A stretch of 8,086 bases of DNA, from assembly GCA_002419285.1 (NCBI GenBank), contig DIFU01000145.1:1-8086 (forward strand), given 5' to 3'. Below the pieces are notes generated by a model that saw only the letters and a program-made list of their open reading frames with translations, ran no database searches and was not told the origin of the DNA. Position 1 is the first letter of the stretch, and every line of letters starts with the position of its first letter. A program made the position numbers and the translations under genes. Of this stretch, positions 1 to 7,336 are shown one piece after another. The stretch is from Prolixibacteraceae bacterium UBA5740. GTDB lineage: Bacteria; Bacteroidota; Bacteroidia; Bacteroidales; Prolixibacteraceae.

Positions 1-713
1 CGGGGAACATCAATGACCAGGTCAAGTCATACCAGTTGAAAGGAACTGCCAAAGGACTGGAGGTGAGCGACAATACCTATGAAACATCCGAAAAGGGGAT
101 TTTTGCCGTGGGCAATGTACTTCGTTCCTCCAGGCTTGCCATCAGGTCGCTGGGCCAGGGGAAGGAAGTGGCCTGGTCGGTCATGCAGTTCCTCAAAGGG
201 CAACCTGTGGTGGGTGAACCCCGTAAATTCAATTCACGTTTTGGAAAGTTGCATCCTGTCGAGTTTACGGAATACCTGACCGAGGCATTTCAGGGGAAAA
301 GGCTTTTCCCCGAATCGCACGCAGCCGGTTTTTCGCGTGAACAGGCCATGGAGGAGGCAGCCCGATGCATGCACTGCGATTGCAGGGCGATTGATCATTG
401 CAGTCTTCGCGACTGGTCGGATTATTACCAGGCCGTGCAGAAAACATACCAGTCGTCGCCCCGGCGTGCCATTACCAAACAATACCAGACCGACGGAATC
501 GTATACGAGCCCCAAAAGTGCATAAAGTGCGGTATTTGTGTTAAATTAACCGAAAAATATACCGAGGAATTTGGATTCACTTTTATTGGCAGGGGTTTTG
601 ATGTGGTAGTCGGGGTGCCTTATAACGAAGATCTCAACAAAGGACTTCAAAAAGTGGGTGAAAAAGTGGCTAAAGCTTGTCCTACCGGTGCCATTGAAAT
701 GAAAAAAAAGTAA
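1..713 (+). CDS. FAD-dependent pyridine nucleotide oxidoreductase with C-terminal iron-sulfur domains (5' partial)
   Basis: The reading frame is open to the left edge (codons in frame from base 3), so the N-terminus and most of the FAD/NAD(P) domain lie outside. The visible part opens with the end of a pyridine nucleotide-disulfide oxidoreductase fold: 'GIFAVGNVLRSSRLAIRSLG' at about 99-158 is the second FAD-contacting motif seen in GltD-like and related enzymes. Two cysteine groups follow. The first is C-x2-C-x-C-x5-C (codons at 366, 375, 381, 399). The second is C-x2-C-x2-C (519, 528, 537), completed by a distant Cys in 'ACPTGAI' (678), a ferredoxin-like arrangement. The product is probably a soluble enzyme moving electrons between NAD(P)H and an iron-sulfur partner; the substrate is unknown. 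The second region resembles the two-cluster ferredoxin domain of NuoG/HoxU-type proteins, but with the cysteines of one cluster missing. A TTG at 36 is in frame but lies inside the conserved domain and is not a start. Confidence is high for the family and low for the exact reaction. Confidence 0.85.
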   Translation, partial: GNINDQVKSYQLKGTAKGLEVSDNTYETSEKGIFAVGNVLRSSRLAIRSLGQGKEVAWSVMQFLKGQPVVGEPRKFNSRFGKLHPVEFTEYLTEAFQGKRLFPESHAAGFSREQAMEEAARCMHCDCRAIDHCSLRDWSDYYQAVQKTYQSSPRRAITKQYQTDGIVYEPQKCIKCGICVKLTEKYTEEFGFTFIGRGFDVVVGVPYNEDLNKGLQKVGEKVAKACPTGAIEMKKK

Positions 714-803
714 TGCCATTGTAGTGAAGGGTGATAGGCTAAATTTTTTGCGAGGTGATGAACCAGTCCATTGTTCTTTCTGTTACTGTATAAAGCGTTG
801 ATA

Positions 804-1916
804 ATGAAAAAAATACAAGTTGGTCTTTTATTTTTGATGATAACATTCTCCGGTTTATCCCAAACTGTCAACTGCTGGTCGGGATACCGGGGAAACCAGA
901 ATCTGACGGGTGTGTCCACAGCCAGTATCCCGACACAAGCTGAACTCCTTTGGACCTTCCAGACCAATGACAACATCAAGGCTTCGCCCATTGTTTGCAA
1001 CGACCGGATTGTTGTAGGCTCTGCCGATGGCAATGTTTATTGTCTGGGCATGGACGGAAAGCTCCTGTGGAAGTTTGAAACGCCCAATGCGATAGAAGCC
1101 GCCGCATTGATCCTCGAAAACCGTGTCTATATCGGCAACATGGATGGTACCTTTTATGCACTGGACCTGCTGACAGGGAAGAAAGTGTGGGAATATGTGA
1201 CCGAGAACCAGATTGTCGGTGCGGCCAATTGGTGGAAGTCAGGGAACAAGACTTACCTGGTCGTGGGAAGTTACGATTATTACCTTCACTGTGTAGATGC
1301 CGCAACCGGCATCGGCCTCTGGAAATACGAATCGGACAATTACATCAACGGTGCTGCTTCGTGCAGTAACGGAAAAGCCATTTTTGGGGGGTGTGACGGT
1401 TTTCTCCATGTGGTGGATATCATTTCAGGCAATGGGGAACGGAAAATTGATGTGGCCACCTATGTGGCCGGATCGGCAGCCATTGAAGGCACAAAAGCCT
1501 GGATCGGGGATTACGACGGAAAATTTTCACAGGTCGACCTTTCCAAGGGGAAGGTAGCCTGGCGCTGGGAAGATCCGGGAACAAGGCTTCCGTTTATATC
1601 ATCTCCGGCCGTGTATGGAAGCCGGGTGATCACCGGTAACCACGACAAACATATATACTGTTTCGATAAAAACACCGGAGACCTGCAATGGAGGTTCAAT
1701 ACCGGAAACCGGGTTGAAGCCTCTCCTGTGATTGCCGGTGCTAAAGCCCTGGTGGCCAATATGCGTGGCGACCTCTTCGTTCTTAACCTGGCTACCGGAA
1801 AGCCGGAATGGAACTATGAGCTTGGAGCATCCATTGTTGGAAACCCTGCCGTGGCAAATAACCGGATCATCGTTACCGCCATTGACGGAGCGGTGTATTG
1901 TTTCGGAAAGAAATAA
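804..1916 (+). CDS. Secreted PQQ-like beta-propeller repeat protein (BamB-like fold)
   Basis: The 370-residue product begins MKKIQVGLLFLMITFSGLSQ, a clear signal peptide with a Bacteroidota-type end, so it should be periplasmic or envelope-exposed. The rest is a regular array of about 40-residue repeats with the pattern 'ASP-x-hydrophobic-D/N-G-x-(V/I)YC/A-L-D-x-x-TG-x-x-x-W'. I count seven full repeats from about residue 60. A final half repeat ('NPAVANNRIIV' to 'VYCFGKK') lacks its last strand, which is probably supplied by the N-terminal 'LLWTFQT', closing an eight-bladed ring. Blade 4 has lost the usual Trp. No quinoprotein dehydrogenase active-site domain or heme site is visible and the protein is shorter than those enzymes, so a scaffold or binding role like that of BamB is more likely than catalysis. 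The ATG at 804 was chosen because the signal peptide starts there; an in-frame TTG at 771 would add 11 residues. No Shine-Dalgarno sequence or promoter match was found in the 90 bp upstream. The glycosyltransferase gene follows after 13 bp. Confidence 0.9.
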   Translation: MKKIQVGLLFLMITFSGLSQTVNCWSGYRGNQNLTGVSTASIPTQAELLWTFQTNDNIKASPIVCNDRIVVGSADGNVYCLGMDGKLLWKFETPNAIEAAALILENRVYIGNMDGTFYALDLLTGKKVWEYVTENQIVGAANWWKSGNKTYLVVGSYDYYLHCVDAATGIGLWKYESDNYINGAASCSNGKAIFGGCDGFLHVVDIISGNGERKIDVATYVAGSAAIEGTKAWIGDYDGKFSQVDLSKGKVAWRWEDPGTRLPFISSPAVYGSRVITGNHDKHIYCFDKNTGDLQWRFNTGNRVEASPVIAGAKALVANMRGDLFVLNLATGKPEWNYELGASIVGNPAVANNRIIVTAIDGAVYCFGKK

Positions 1917-1929
1917 AACAACCAGTCTC

Positions 1930-3243
1930 ATGAATATAGTCCAGATTATCCCCGGATCGGGAGGTTCATTTTATTGTGGTAACTGTCTGCGTGACAGTAA
2001 ATTTGTGGAAGCCCTCAGAAATGAGGGGCACGATGTGGTGAAGGTACCCATGTACCTGCCGCTCTTTTCCGACGAACACGATTTAGGTGATACCCCCGTG
2101 TTTTACGGTGCCGTGAGCATCTACCTGAAACAACTCTATCCCATTTTCCAGAAAGCCCCCAAATGGTTCGACAATTTGTTGAACACCAAGCCCATGTTGA
2201 AGCTGGCCGCCTCCATGGCCGGATCGACCAACGCGAAAGGACTGGAAGAGATGACCGTTTCCATGCTCCTGGGGGAAGATGGCAAACAGAAAGAGGAACT
2301 GGAGCGGATGGTTGACTGGATCTGCGAGAACCTTCAGCCTGATGTCATACACATATCCAATGCCTTACTTCTGGGATTGGCTCGCCGAATCCGTGAAAAA
2401 GCGGGCGTGCCGGTGATCTGCTCACTCCAGGATGAGGATGTTTGGGTCGATGCCATGAAACCGGGTTTCCAGGACCAGGTTTGGAAACTGATGCTGGAGA
2501 AGGCAAAGGATGTAGATGCCTTTATCGCGGTGAGCCATTATTTCGGGGAGGTAATGACCCGAAGACTGGCACTCCCACCTGAGAAGGTTTTCCCTGTATA
2601 CCTGGGGGTCGATCCCGCCGAGTATGAATATATACCCCCGCTCGACAAGCCCCGGAATGTTGGATACATTTCAAGGCTGTGTCACGAGAACGGGTTTGAC
2701 ATTGTAGTGGATGCCTTTATCCTCCTGAAGCATAAACCTGGATTCGAAGACGTTAAGCTGATCGCTACAGGCGGTTCCACAGGCGTCGACGTGAAATATA
2801 TCAAAATGTTGAAAAGGAGAATTGAAAGGGCCGGACTTACAAAGTATGTTGACTTTCATGAAGAGTTTGAAGGGTCAGGCCGCCATGCATTTTTACGGAA
2901 GGTTGCGATTGGAACTGTGCCTGTACGTAACGGTGAAGCCTTTGGCATGTACCTGCCCGAACTGATGGCATCCGGCATACCCATCGTACAGCCTGCCCTT
3001 GGGGCTTTTCCTGAAATTATTGAAACTTCGGGGGGAGGGAAAGTATACTCACCCAACGAACCGGCCACCCTTGCCGATACCTGGGCCGAACTTCTTTCCG
3101 ACAGGGAAGAGCTCAAAAAACTTGGATTGCAGGCCAGGAAAGGGGTGGAACAATATTTTAATATCCACGACCATGCCAATGAAATGATCGGGGTGTACCA
3201 GAAAATGATAGAAAAGAAATCACAATATGCTGCTCAGGCTTAA
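1930..3243 (+). CDS. GT4-type glycosyltransferase (GT-B fold)
   Basis: This is a 437-residue cytoplasmic protein without membrane segments, a normal length for GT4. The N-terminal half (about 1-240) starts with the beta strand and loop 'MNIVQIIPGSGGSFYCGNC', then 'LRNEGHDV', as in retaining GT4 enzymes. The middle has 'PDVIHISNALLLG' and 'AFIAVSHYFGE', the usual acceptor-domain strands. The donor domain begins near 243 ('GYISRL') and carries the EX7E motif at E336 and E344 ('EAFGMYLPE'), followed by 'MASGIPIV' and 'GGGKVY'. It should transfer a sugar from a nucleotide-sugar donor; donor and acceptor cannot be named. Two oddities stand out: a CxxC at residues 16-19 in the glycine-rich loop, and Asn254 where GT4 proteins usually have a Lys after the conserved Arg ('SRLCHENG'). 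The ATG at 1930 gives the canonical N-terminus; longer in-frame starts (from 1732) would overlap the propeller gene by nearly 200 bp. Its end overlaps the ATPase gene by 17 bp, indicating coupled translation. Confidence 0.92.
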   Translation: MNIVQIIPGSGGSFYCGNCLRDSKFVEALRNEGHDVVKVPMYLPLFSDEHDLGDTPVFYGAVSIYLKQLYPIFQKAPKWFDNLLNTKPMLKLAASMAGSTNAKGLEEMTVSMLLGEDGKQKEELERMVDWICENLQPDVIHISNALLLGLARRIREKAGVPVICSLQDEDVWVDAMKPGFQDQVWKLMLEKAKDVDAFIAVSHYFGEVMTRRLALPPEKVFPVYLGVDPAEYEYIPPLDKPRNVGYISRLCHENGFDIVVDAFILLKHKPGFEDVKLIATGGSTGVDVKYIKMLKRRIERAGLTKYVDFHEEFEGSGRHAFLRKVAIGTVPVRNGEAFGMYLPELMASGIPIVQPALGAFPEIIETSGGGKVYSPNEPATLADTWAELLSDREELKKLGLQARKGVEQYFNIHDHANEMIGVYQKMIEKKSQYAAQA

Positions 3244-3904
3244 TCATGTCAGCAAGGGATACGGCGTGCCCGGAACCCATGCATTCAGACCCGTACTGGA
3301 AGACCTCAGCTGGCAGGCTGAGACGGGTTCCCGGATCTGTATCGCCGGACCTTCGGGTTCGGGCAAAACCACCTTGCTCAACCTGGTTGGGGCACTCGAC
3401 AAGCCTGATTCAGGAGAGATCTTCTTCGGGGATCGCAATATCAGTAAATTCAGTGCCGACGAACTGGCCCATTTCAGGAACCAGTCGCTGGGTTTTGTGT
3501 TCCAGCAACATCTCCTTCTTCCGCAACTTACCCTCATGGAGAATGTATTGCTCCCATTGCTTCCTGCCGGGAAGTCGGCCAGCAAGGAAAAAAGAACATG
3601 GGCTGAGTACCTGCTAAAAAAAACAGGAATATGGGAACAGCGCGACCAAAAACCTTCGCAAATGTCGGGAGGAGAATGCCAGCGCACTGCCGTGGTGAGG
3701 GCCATGATCAACAAGCCTGTCCTGATACTTGCTGACGAACCCACCGGTGCCCTCGATGAGGCCAATGCCACCATACTTGCCGATCTGCTCATCAACCTGA
3801 GCCACGAGGAGGGCATCACCCTGATTACCGTCACCCATTCAGCCGAGCTGGCTGCAAAAATGGATAGCATATTCCAGTTGAAAAATGGCAGGCTCGAATC
3901 CTAA
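3227..3904 (+). CDS. ABC transporter ATP-binding protein, LolD/MacB class
   Basis: The 225-residue protein is a single nucleotide-binding domain of the length typical for LolD, FtsE and MacB-type ATPases. Visible motifs in order: Walker A GPSGSGKTT (41-49, Lys47), Q-loop Gln93 in 'GFVFQQH', signature 'MSGGECQR' (146-153), Walker B 'VLILADE' with catalytic Glu171, D-loop 'GALD', and switch His204 in 'TVTHS'. All catalytic residues are present, so it should be active. The insert 'FVFQQHLLLPQLTLMENV' is characteristic of the FtsE/LolD/MacB group. It is expected to dimerise on the cytoplasmic face of the large FtsX-type permease encoded next and to power it. The ATG at 3227 lies inside the end of the glycosyltransferase gene, and the permease gene starts inside or just after its own end. 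A Cys (151) replaces the more usual Gln/Arg in the signature, at a position that tolerates variation. No specific substrate can be assigned, so no lolD symbol is given. Confidence 0.95.
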   Translation: MLLRLNHVSKGYGVPGTHAFRPVLEDLSWQAETGSRICIAGPSGSGKTTLLNLVGALDKPDSGEIFFGDRNISKFSADELAHFRNQSLGFVFQQHLLLPQLTLMENVLLPLLPAGKSASKEKRTWAEYLLKKTGIWEQRDQKPSQMSGGECQRTAVVRAMINKPVLILADEPTGALDEANATILADLLINLSHEEGITLITVTHSAELAAKMDSIFQLKNGRLES

Positions 3905-3914
3905 TTCCTTTACG

Positions 3915-6900
3915 ATGAACCACTTTTTACACTTTGTGCGCAAAACCTTTCTCCATTATATCAGGGGGAATATGGTCGTGGCACTCGGAGTGGCCATAAG
4001 TACCGCCGTCCTGACCGGTGGTTTGATTATTGGTGATTCAGTCACTTACAGCCTCGAAAAGATTACCTTTTACCGGCTGGGAAACATCACCCATACCGTG
4101 ACCGTCAATGACCGTTATTTCAGAACGGAACTTGCATCTGAGCTCCGGCAGGAGACGGGTTATCCGGTTTCGCCGGTGCTTATGCTCGACGGGATGGCCG
4201 TTTCGGGCGGTGGTGCCAGCCGGGTGAACAATGTGACGGTAAGCGGTATTGACGATACTTTTGCTGAAGTGTCCGGCTCGGAATTGCTTACCGGCCTGAG
4301 AGACCAGGAAGTGGTAATCAGTGAAAACCTGGCTGCCCGACTGGAGTTAAAGGAAGGCGACAACTTTATGCTCAGGGTGGAGAAAGCCAGCCTGATCCCT
4401 CGAAATGCCCCTTTTGTTTCGGACACCGAAACCTCGGTGGCCATCAGGGTCAATGTGGCCCATATTGCAGGGCGCGAGGACCTGGGGTTATTCAATCTGA
4501 AAAATTCACAATCATCACCTTATAATGTGTTTATCTCCATTGACCGGTTGAACCGGCTGTTGGAGTTTGAAGGGAAAGCCAACCGGTTGCTGATCAGCTC
4601 GGAAGAGGCAGAGGTTGAGGCAATACAGGAATCTCTTAAAAGGGTATTGAAACCTGTCGATGGAGGACTTATCCTGAGGGATATTCCTCTCACCGGGGAA
4701 AAGGAAATATCGACAGAAAGGGTATTCCTTGAAGAATCGCTGGTGCAGGTATACGACGAATTGCCCGGGGCAAGGAGCATCCTGACATATTTCGTGAATT
4801 CCCTCCGGCTGAACGGGATGGAAACGCCCTATTCATTCGTTTCGGCAGTCCCGGGTGAAGAAATCGGCCCCGGCGAGATTGTTCTGAACCGTTGGTGTGC
4901 CGATGACCTGAATGCCCGGGTAGGCGATACGATCGATATGGTCTATTTTAAAATTGGGCCCTTGCGCCAGCTTGAAGAAAAGGAAGTCAGCCTCCGGGTC
5001 AGGGAGATCGTGGAGATGGAGGGAAAATGGGCCGACGGTGAATTGATGCCCAACCTGCCGGGATTATCGGATGCCGGACATTGCCGTGAATGGGAAGCGG
5101 GGATTCCGGTGGATTTGGAAAAGATCAGGCAGAAAGATGAAGACTATTGGGCTGAATACAAAGGTATGCCCAAGGGATTTGTTTCCCCCTTGCTTGCCTC
5201 GGAGATCTGGGCGAACCGGTTTGGAAATTACACCTCGATCCGGATACCCGGGGACCAGTTGCCAGAGGAGGCATTTTTCGGGCTTTTCAGTGACAAGGTA
5301 TTGCCCGCCGATATCGGGATGTCGGTACAAGCCGCCCGCGAAAGCGGCCTGGAGGCGGCCAGGGGAGGAGTCAGCTTTAGCCAGCTATTCATAGGGTTAA
5401 GTTTTTTCCTGCTGCTTGGAGCCATCCTGTTGAGTGTTTTGCTGTTCAGGCTAAACCTCGAAAACAGAAGTGCGCAAACCGGCACGCTCATCCAATTGGG
5501 ATTTTCAAAGAGCCGGATATCCGGAATGATCATTATCGAGGCCTTATGGATTGGTCTGACAGGGATTATTCCCGGACTCATCCTGGCTGTCGCTTATACG
5601 ACACTGGTCTTCTCATTCCTGAATACCCTCTGGTGGGATATCATCAGGACCGATGTCCTGTTCGTACATCTTTGTCCGGCAACCCTCATTGTGGGAGCGC
5701 TGGTCAGTTTGGCCATCCTAATGGCCGCCATATACCTCCCCGTCAGAAAATACCTCAGACAGAAAGTGTCAGAGTTACACCGCAAGGAACAATCGCCGGA
5801 AAAAAAGACGGTGACCCGACTTAAGGCATTCGGGGCCATTATACTTCCTGGGGTGGCCCTCCTGTTGCTGGTGTCTCAGTTTCTGGGAGGCGGGGCGCAA
5901 AACCCGGCCATCTTTTTCGTGTCGGGCGGACTTCTGATGCCCGGATTGATACTGATCGCTGACCTTTGGTTACAAAGAAAACCGATACAGGAAGAAAATA
6001 TAACCATGGGTGGGCTCACCATGCGTAACCTGCGCCGTAACAAGGCCCGATCAATGGCCATCATTATATTGTTTGCACTGGGTACCTTTATTGTGGTATC
6101 AACCGGTGCCAACCGGCAAGACATGTTTGCCGGTGCCGAAAATCCCACCGGAGGGACGGGAGGATTTCACTATTTTGCCGAAACTTCCGTACCCGTATTG
6201 TTCGACCTGAATGATCAACAGCGACGGGCAACGGAAAGCCTTCCCGATTCATTTTCGGCTGTCCAGTTTCATCGTGTCGACGGAGATGATGCCAGTTGCC
6301 TGAACCTGAACCTGATATCCAATCCGGCCGTTCTGGGTGTTGATCCGGAAATGCTTCGCGGGAGGTTCCGGTTTGCCACCAAAACAACCGACCTGATTGA
6401 GAATGATCCCTGGATGACCCTTGAGACAGGCTTGGGTGATGGAGTGATTCCTGCCATCGCTGACCAGACGGTGATCCAGTGGGGCCTTGGCATGAAAGTG
6501 GGTGACACCCTGGTTTACCAGGCTGAAAACGGGGATAGCCTGAAGCTGCGGTTGGTCGGCGGACTGGCACCTTCCATTTTTCAGGGCTTTGTCATCATCG
6601 CCAACAACCAGTTTTTGCAACATTATCCTTCGCATAGCGGGTCATCGGTGTTTTTGGTTGAGGACCAGTCGGAGAATCATCAGCAATCAGCTGAAGAACT
6701 TGCATCCCATTTCAGGGATTATGGCTGGGAAATGCAATCAGCACCCGCACGTCTGGCTGAATTCTATTCAGTGACCAATACCTACCTGTCGATTTTCCTC
6801 GCCCTCGGGGCACTTGGACTGGCCCTCGGGACGATTGGACTGGCAGTCATACTGGCCCGATCCATACTCGAACGCAGTCAAGAGCTGGCTATCCTTCAGG

Positions 6901-7166
6901 CATTGGGATTCAGGAGAGGAAAGATAGCCGGAATGATGGTCACGGAGTATGGATTTCTATTGCTGGTCGGCACAATCATCGGTTTTGCGACTGCCATACT
7001 GGCTACGCTTCCGGCACTGCTTTCCGAGAACGCCGAAGTCTCGTTTTCAACCATCGGGTGGGTAACTGCAGCGGTGTTACTCAATGGGTTCATTTGGATC
7101 AGGTTGATATCCTGGTATATGATAAAACAGGAAAAGCAGGTCGCCGCACTAAGGGCTGACCAATAA
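3915..7166 (+). CDS. Large FtsX-type ABC transporter permease (duplicated MacB/LolC-like, about 10 TM)
   Basis: From this start the product is 1,083 residues, more than twice a single LolC/LolE or MacB permease. Hydrophobic segments lie near residues 20-40, 489-515, 537-570, 585-610, 638-660, 664-686, 712-730, 957-985, 1005-1033 and 1044-1066. This reads as two LolC-type four-helix units, each with an extracytoplasmic domain between its first and second helices (about 40-488 and 730-956), joined by two linker helices. Each half carries an FtsX core with the coupling stretch 'TLIQLGFSKSRI' or 'AILQALGFRRGKI'. One chain could therefore form the whole membrane part for a dimer of the upstream ATPase. 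The N-terminal 'VLTGGLIIGDSV' and the mid-domain 'LTYFVNSLRL' resemble a family I recall from Planctomycetes and Bacteroidota. An in-frame ATG at 3885 would add ten polar residues and overlap the ATPase gene by 20 bp. The 3915 ATG was preferred because the usual N-terminal membrane-anchor region begins there; neither start has a clear ribosome-binding site. Substrate unknown. Confidence 0.9.
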   Translation: MNHFLHFVRKTFLHYIRGNMVVALGVAISTAVLTGGLIIGDSVTYSLEKITFYRLGNITHTVTVNDRYFRTELASELRQETGYPVSPVLMLDGMAVSGGGASRVNNVTVSGIDDTFAEVSGSELLTGLRDQEVVISENLAARLELKEGDNFMLRVEKASLIPRNAPFVSDTETSVAIRVNVAHIAGREDLGLFNLKNSQSSPYNVFISIDRLNRLLEFEGKANRLLISSEEAEVEAIQESLKRVLKPVDGGLILRDIPLTGEKEISTERVFLEESLVQVYDELPGARSILTYFVNSLRLNGMETPYSFVSAVPGEEIGPGEIVLNRWCADDLNARVGDTIDMVYFKIGPLRQLEEKEVSLRVREIVEMEGKWADGELMPNLPGLSDAGHCREWEAGIPVDLEKIRQKDEDYWAEYKGMPKGFVSPLLASEIWANRFGNYTSIRIPGDQLPEEAFFGLFSDKVLPADIGMSVQAARESGLEAARGGVSFSQLFIGLSFFLLLGAILLSVLLFRLNLENRSAQTGTLIQLGFSKSRISGMIIIEALWIGLTGIIPGLILAVAYTTLVFSFLNTLWWDIIRTDVLFVHLCPATLIVGALVSLAILMAAIYLPVRKYLRQKVSELHRKEQSPEKKTVTRLKAFGAIILPGVALLLLVSQFLGGGAQNPAIFFVSGGLLMPGLILIADLWLQRKPIQEENITMGGLTMRNLRRNKARSMAIIILFALGTFIVVSTGANRQDMFAGAENPTGGTGGFHYFAETSVPVLFDLNDQQRRATESLPDSFSAVQFHRVDGDDASCLNLNLISNPAVLGVDPEMLRGRFRFATKTTDLIENDPWMTLETGLGDGVIPAIADQTVIQWGLGMKVGDTLVYQAENGDSLKLRLVGGLAPSIFQGFVIIANNQFLQHYPSHSGSSVFLVEDQSENHQQSAEELASHFRDYGWEMQSAPARLAEFYSVTNTYLSIFLALGALGLALGTIGLAVILARSILERSQELAILQALGFRRGKIAGMMVTEYGFLLLVGTIIGFATAILATLPALLSENAEVSFSTIGWVTAAVLLNGFIWIRLISWYMIKQEKQVAALRADQ

Positions 7167-7311
7167 CACGGAATAAACAAGCGAAGATAATTACTGCCTT
7201 ACCCTATTTACCCCTGGCAATTTTAATAAAGAAATGATGGCCCTGCGGGTTGTTCCTGAATTTTTAGACTCACTTTAAATAAGGCTTTACTGATCCAAAA
7301 AGGGATTTTGT

Positions 7312-7336
7312 CATAAATTTTCATACCGGATTTATG
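7312..7336. promoter_or_regulatory. Inverted repeat CATAAAT-N11-ATTTATG, candidate operator
   Basis: A perfect 7 bp inverted repeat (7312-7318 and 7330-7336, 11-base spacer) ends exactly where the -7 box starts, and begins one base after a TTTTG (7306-7310) that could serve as a -33 element. The position suits a regulator of the rseC-rnf operon. The arms are AT-rich, so chance is a real alternative. No regulator is encoded nearby and no family can be named. Confidence 0.3.

Noticed and set aside
771..803. TTG start adding 11 residues to the propeller protein
   Set aside because: The ATG at 804 begins a complete signal peptide with its Lys-Lys n-region; the extension would spoil it.
714..803. 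Promoter for the four-gene cluster
   Set aside because: TAAATTTT at 740-747 resembles but does not match the -7 consensus, and no well-spaced -33 element accompanies it. A promoter may exist here, but the sequence does not support a specific call.
804..1916. Quinoprotein (PQQ-dependent) dehydrogenase
   Set aside because: The protein is too short and lacks the active-site loop, calcium ligands and heme motifs; only the repeat fold matches.
1732..1929. Longer version of the glycosyltransferase starting at 1732
   Set aside because: The extra 66 residues overlap the propeller's last blades in another frame and resemble no domain. The ATG at 1930 gives the normal GT4 first strand.
3244..3870. 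208-codon open frame on the minus strand within the ATPase gene
   Set aside because: It is an antisense shadow: the + strand product has every ABC motif, and the minus product has low-complexity Ser/Pro-rich sequence with no recognisable domain.
6088..6635. Two minus-strand open frames of 128-160 codons inside the permease gene
   Set aside because: The permease frame is unbroken here and continues a conserved architecture; the antisense products look like shuffled codon shadows.
3227..7166. MacAB-TolC drug efflux pump
   Set aside because: There is no MacA-type adaptor or outer-membrane channel gene, the ATPase is a separate polypeptide, and the permease is a doubled chain of about 10 helices instead of four.
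7167..7300. Rho-independent terminator after the permease gene
   Set aside because: The best candidate, CCCTGCGGG near 7241-7249, has a three-base-pair stem and no adjoining T run; no stronger hairpin was found.
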